Origin: Methanobacteriaceae archaeon
GTDB lineage: Archaea > Methanobacteriota > Methanobacteria > Methanobacteriales > Methanobacteriaceae
Assembly: GCA_017883605.1 (NCBI GenBank)
Contig: JADGNH010000114.1
Location: 1 to 6,337, forward strand
Direction of reading: 5' to 3'
Length of the DNA stretch: 6,337 nucleotides
A program made the translations under genes and the position numbers. The notes beneath the pieces were generated by a model, which saw only the letters and a list, made by a program, of their open reading frames with translations, ran no database searches and had not been told where the DNA came from. This document shows positions 4,422 through 6,337 of the stretch, piece by piece. Numbering within the stretch: the first letter of the stretch is position 1; each line of letters opens with the position of its first letter.

Positions 4422-6089
4422 ATGATATGTATAGGAATCGAAGGCACTGCAGAGAAGACCGGGGTGGGTATCGTGGATTCAGAGGGCCGTATCCTGGCAT
4501 CCCGCGGTAAGTCCTTGATCCCGGAAAGCGGGGGAATACATCCCCGAGAAGCTGCAGAACACCATGCCAAATCAATTGTACCCCTTATAAAAGAGGCCTT
4601 ATCTGAAGCGGATTTGAAGCTCAGTCAACTGAATTTGGTTGCATTTTCAAGGGGACCCGGCCTGGGACCGGCCCTCAGAACAACCGCCACCGCAGCGAGA
4701 GCCCTCTCCCTATCACTGCAAATACCCCTGGTAGGGGTTAACCACTGCATCGGCCATGTTGAGATTGGAAAACTCACCACCGGGGCTGAAGACCCGGTAA
4801 CCCTCTATGTAAGCGGTGGGAACACCCAGATAATTGCCTTTGACTCCGGACGCTACCGGGTTTTTGGGGAGACCCTGGACATAGCCATTGGCAACTGCCT
4901 GGACCAATTCGCACGTTCGGTGGACCTGGGCCATCCAGGAGGACCCAAAGTAGAGGATCTGGCCCAAAAATCAAAAAGATACCTTAAACTCCCTTACACC
5001 GTTAAAGGTATGGATCTCTCCTTTTCAGGTCTTCTTACCGCAGCCATAAGGAAATATGAGGCAGGCAAACCCCTGGAAGACGTGTGCTACAGTCTACAGG
5101 AGACTGCATTTTCCATGCTGGTTGAGGTTACGGAACGGGCCCTGGCCCATGCCAAGAAGCAGGAAGTCCTGTTATGCGGCGGTGTAGCGGCAAACAGCCG
5201 GCTGCGTGAAATGCTCTCTTCAATGACCAGTGCCCATTACGCAGACTTTTATATACCCCCTATTGAATACTGCGGCGATAACGGTGCCATGATCGCCTGG
5301 ATGGGCCAGCTCATGTACCAGCAGGGTATGCAGGACACTGTAGAAAATAGCACTGTAATCCAGAAATACCGGACCGACCAGGTGGACGTGCCCTGGATGA
5401 AAAGTTCAAATAAACATCTGAAACTGCCACCAGAGCTTCTAGAGAAAGGTGCAGAGGCTAATATCTACCCCGGCCGGTGGATGGAAGAGGAAGTTGTTAT
5501 TAAAAAAAGGATTCCCAAAAGTTACCGGATAGACGAAATTGACCATTACCTCAGGAAAAAAAGGACAAAAAAGGAGGCCAAGCTTTTAAGTGAAGCAAAA
5601 CGCTGCGGTGTTTCCACCCCCCTGATATATGACATAGAAAAAAAGGAACACTCCATTGTAATGGAGAAAATTCAGGGACCTCAGGTTAAAGAAGTTTTTG
5701 ATGGTTTTAGACTTTCAGATATCAAATTTGACGGTTCTGAACTCCCAACTATTAAAAAGATCTCAGAAAAAATAGGTGTAAACATAGCCAGACTGCACAA
5801 CTGCGGAATAATCCACGGGGACCTCACCACCTCCAACATGATACTCCAGGGAGATGAACTGGTCTTCATAGACTTTGGCCTGGGAAAGATGTCCGAACTG
5901 GTTGAAGATAAAGGGGTGGACCTTTTGGTGTTTAAAAAGGCTATTTCAGGAATTCATTATAAAATTGCAGAGAGCTGTTTTGATTCTGTTCTGGAAGGAT
6001 ACCGGATAGCCAGGGATTATGATCAGATCGTGGGTAAAGTAAGGGAAATTGAGGGAAGGGGACGTTATACCAGCGATGATTCCTTTTAA
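4422..6089 (+). CDS. kae1-bud32: Kae1-Bud32 fusion: KEOPS tRNA threonylcarbamoyltransferase plus P53-related kinase/ATPase
   Basis: Kae1 transfers threonylcarbamoyl to A37 of ANN-decoding tRNAs (t6A), and Bud32 is the small kinase/ATPase of the same KEOPS complex. Here both are one 555-residue cytoplasmic protein. The Kae1 domain (about 1-325) has NHCIGHVEIGK with metal ligands His108 and His112, YVSGGNTQ (129-136), GNCLDQFAR, GGVAAN (253-258) of the ASKHA nucleotide fold, and CGDNGAM with Asp286 as a further metal ligand. After a short linker Bud32 begins near 341: GAEAN (343-347) in place of a glycine loop, Lys361/362 in VVIKKR, Glu385, HGDLTTSN with catalytic Asp467 and Asn472, and DFG at 484-486. 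It ends with RGRYTSDDSF. The ATG at 4422 gives the family N-terminus MICIGIEGTAEKTG; a GTG at 4413 would add three residues. No strong ribosome-binding site precedes it. The same fusion is known in Methanocaldococcus and other archaea. All key residues are present, so both halves should be active. Confidence 0.97.
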   Translation: MICIGIEGTAEKTGVGIVDSEGRILASRGKSLIPESGGIHPREAAEHHAKSIVPLIKEALSEADLKLSQLNLVAFSRGPGLGPALRTTATAARALSLSLQIPLVGVNHCIGHVEIGKLTTGAEDPVTLYVSGGNTQIIAFDSGRYRVFGETLDIAIGNCLDQFARSVDLGHPGGPKVEDLAQKSKRYLKLPYTVKGMDLSFSGLLTAAIRKYEAGKPLEDVCYSLQETAFSMLVEVTERALAHAKKQEVLLCGGVAANSRLREMLSSMTSAHYADFYIPPIEYCGDNGAMIAWMGQLMYQQGMQDTVENSTVIQKYRTDQVDVPWMKSSNKHLKLPPELLEKGAEANIYPGRWMEEEVVIKKRIPKSYRIDEIDHYLRKKRTKKEAKLLSEAKRCGVSTPLIYDIEKKEHSIVMEKIQGPQVKEVFDGFRLSDIKFDGSELPTIKKISEKIGVNIARLHNCGIIHGDLTTSNMILQGDELVFIDFGLGKMSELVEDKGVDLLVFKKAISGIHYKIAESCFDSVLEGYRIARDYDQIVGKVREIEGRGRYTSDDSF

Positions 6090-6113
6090 ATGTTTTTAGA
6101 ACGTGACTATGGC

Positions 6114-6213
6114 TTAAAATCTGTTTAAATTTATTTAATTGTTAAATAATTCCGTTAAAATCTATTAATTGTTAAATAAAAAATTTGTTTGAAGTCTTTT
6201 AGTTGTTAAATAA
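6114..6213. repeat. Three-copy degenerate direct repeat downstream of kae1-bud32
   Basis: TTAATTGTTAAATAA occurs exactly at 6135-6149 and 6165-6179, and with one change (TTAGTTGTTAAATAA) at 6199-6213. The first two are each preceded by TTAAAATCT (6114-6122 and 6155-6163), and the third by a weaker AAGTCTTTT. The unit is therefore roughly 30-40 bp, repeated three times with indels. It lies between the kae1-bud32 stop and the probable next gene; function unknown. Confidence 0.7.
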
Positions 6214-6230
6214 AACTATTTGATTAAAGA

Positions 6231-6250
6231 TTTTATTTTAAATTTTATTT
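6231..6250 (+). terminator. T-rich run, possible terminator
   Basis: TTTTATTTTAAATTTTATTT is a dense T-rich stretch that could end the kae1-bud32 transcript, as archaeal RNA polymerase stops at oligo-T runs. It is 141 bases past the stop codon. A closer and shorter T5 run lies at 6092-6096. Which is used cannot be decided. Confidence 0.25.
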
Positions 6251-6330
6251 AAAAAAATAATAAATAATATTAATTTTAAATATAGCTTATTGATTAGAAA
6301 ATGATGATGTTAGAAAAGCGCGGTTAAATA

Positions 6331-6337
6331 ATGAAAT
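6331..6337 (+). CDS. Possible start of a further gene cut by the window edge
   Basis: The last seven bases begin with ATGAAA. A TATA-like TTTAAATATAG at 6275-6285 would start transcription near 6306-6312, giving a short leader to this ATG. The ATGs at 6301-6309 are followed in frame by a stop at 6325, so they are not the start. Only two codons are visible, so no product can be named, and the ribosome-binding sequence is poor. Confidence 0.2.

Noticed and set aside
6090..6128. 12-codon frame starting at the ATG that overlaps the end of kae1-bud32 (TAAATG)
   Set aside because: Too short, with no ribosome-binding site and no other sign of coding.

Overview
The window looks like ordinary chromosomal DNA from a methanogenic archaeon, most likely a Methanobacterium-type member of the Methanobacteriales. 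The evidence is a Kae1-Bud32 fusion gene, an archaeal-type CobT, GGTGAT/AGGTGA ribosome-binding sites, TATA-like boxes, and moderate-GC genes separated by very AT-rich spacers. No rRNA, tRNA, insertion sequence, prophage or CRISPR array is visible.

Layout: (1) 14-937 (+) is ilvE, a branched-chain amino acid aminotransferase. (2) 1203-2036 (+) is a UppP/BacA-type polyprenyl-diphosphate phosphatase, preceded by a repeat-rich AT spacer. (3) 2215-2925 (-) is a SpoIIM-family membrane protein, convergent with uppP. (4) 3092-4162 (-) is an archaeal CobT-like phosphoribosyltransferase for the cobamide lower ligand. (5) 4422-6089 (+) is the Kae1-Bud32 fusion of the KEOPS tRNA t6A machinery, divergent from cobT. 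(6) 6090-6337 is an AT-rich spacer that probably leads to a further gene starting at the right edge.

The five genes serve different housekeeping pathways: amino acid synthesis, lipid-carrier recycling for the envelope, an unknown membrane function, cobamide synthesis and tRNA modification. Each gene is flanked by its own spacer, so there is little sign of an operon. The only loose functional link is uppP beside a SpoIIM-like gene, both possibly related to the cell envelope; this is inference.

The least explained part is the spacers. Nearly every one carries its own two- or three-copy direct repeat or palindrome, and several sit where archaeal promoters or operators would lie. The best are a 16-bp direct repeat just downstream of the SpoIIM TATA box, an 18-bp perfect palindrome between cobT and kae1-bud32, three A-tract repeats about 40 bp apart before uppP, and a 21-bp tandem repeat with a 13-bp inverted repeat after ilvE. 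I found no convincing new multi-gene system.
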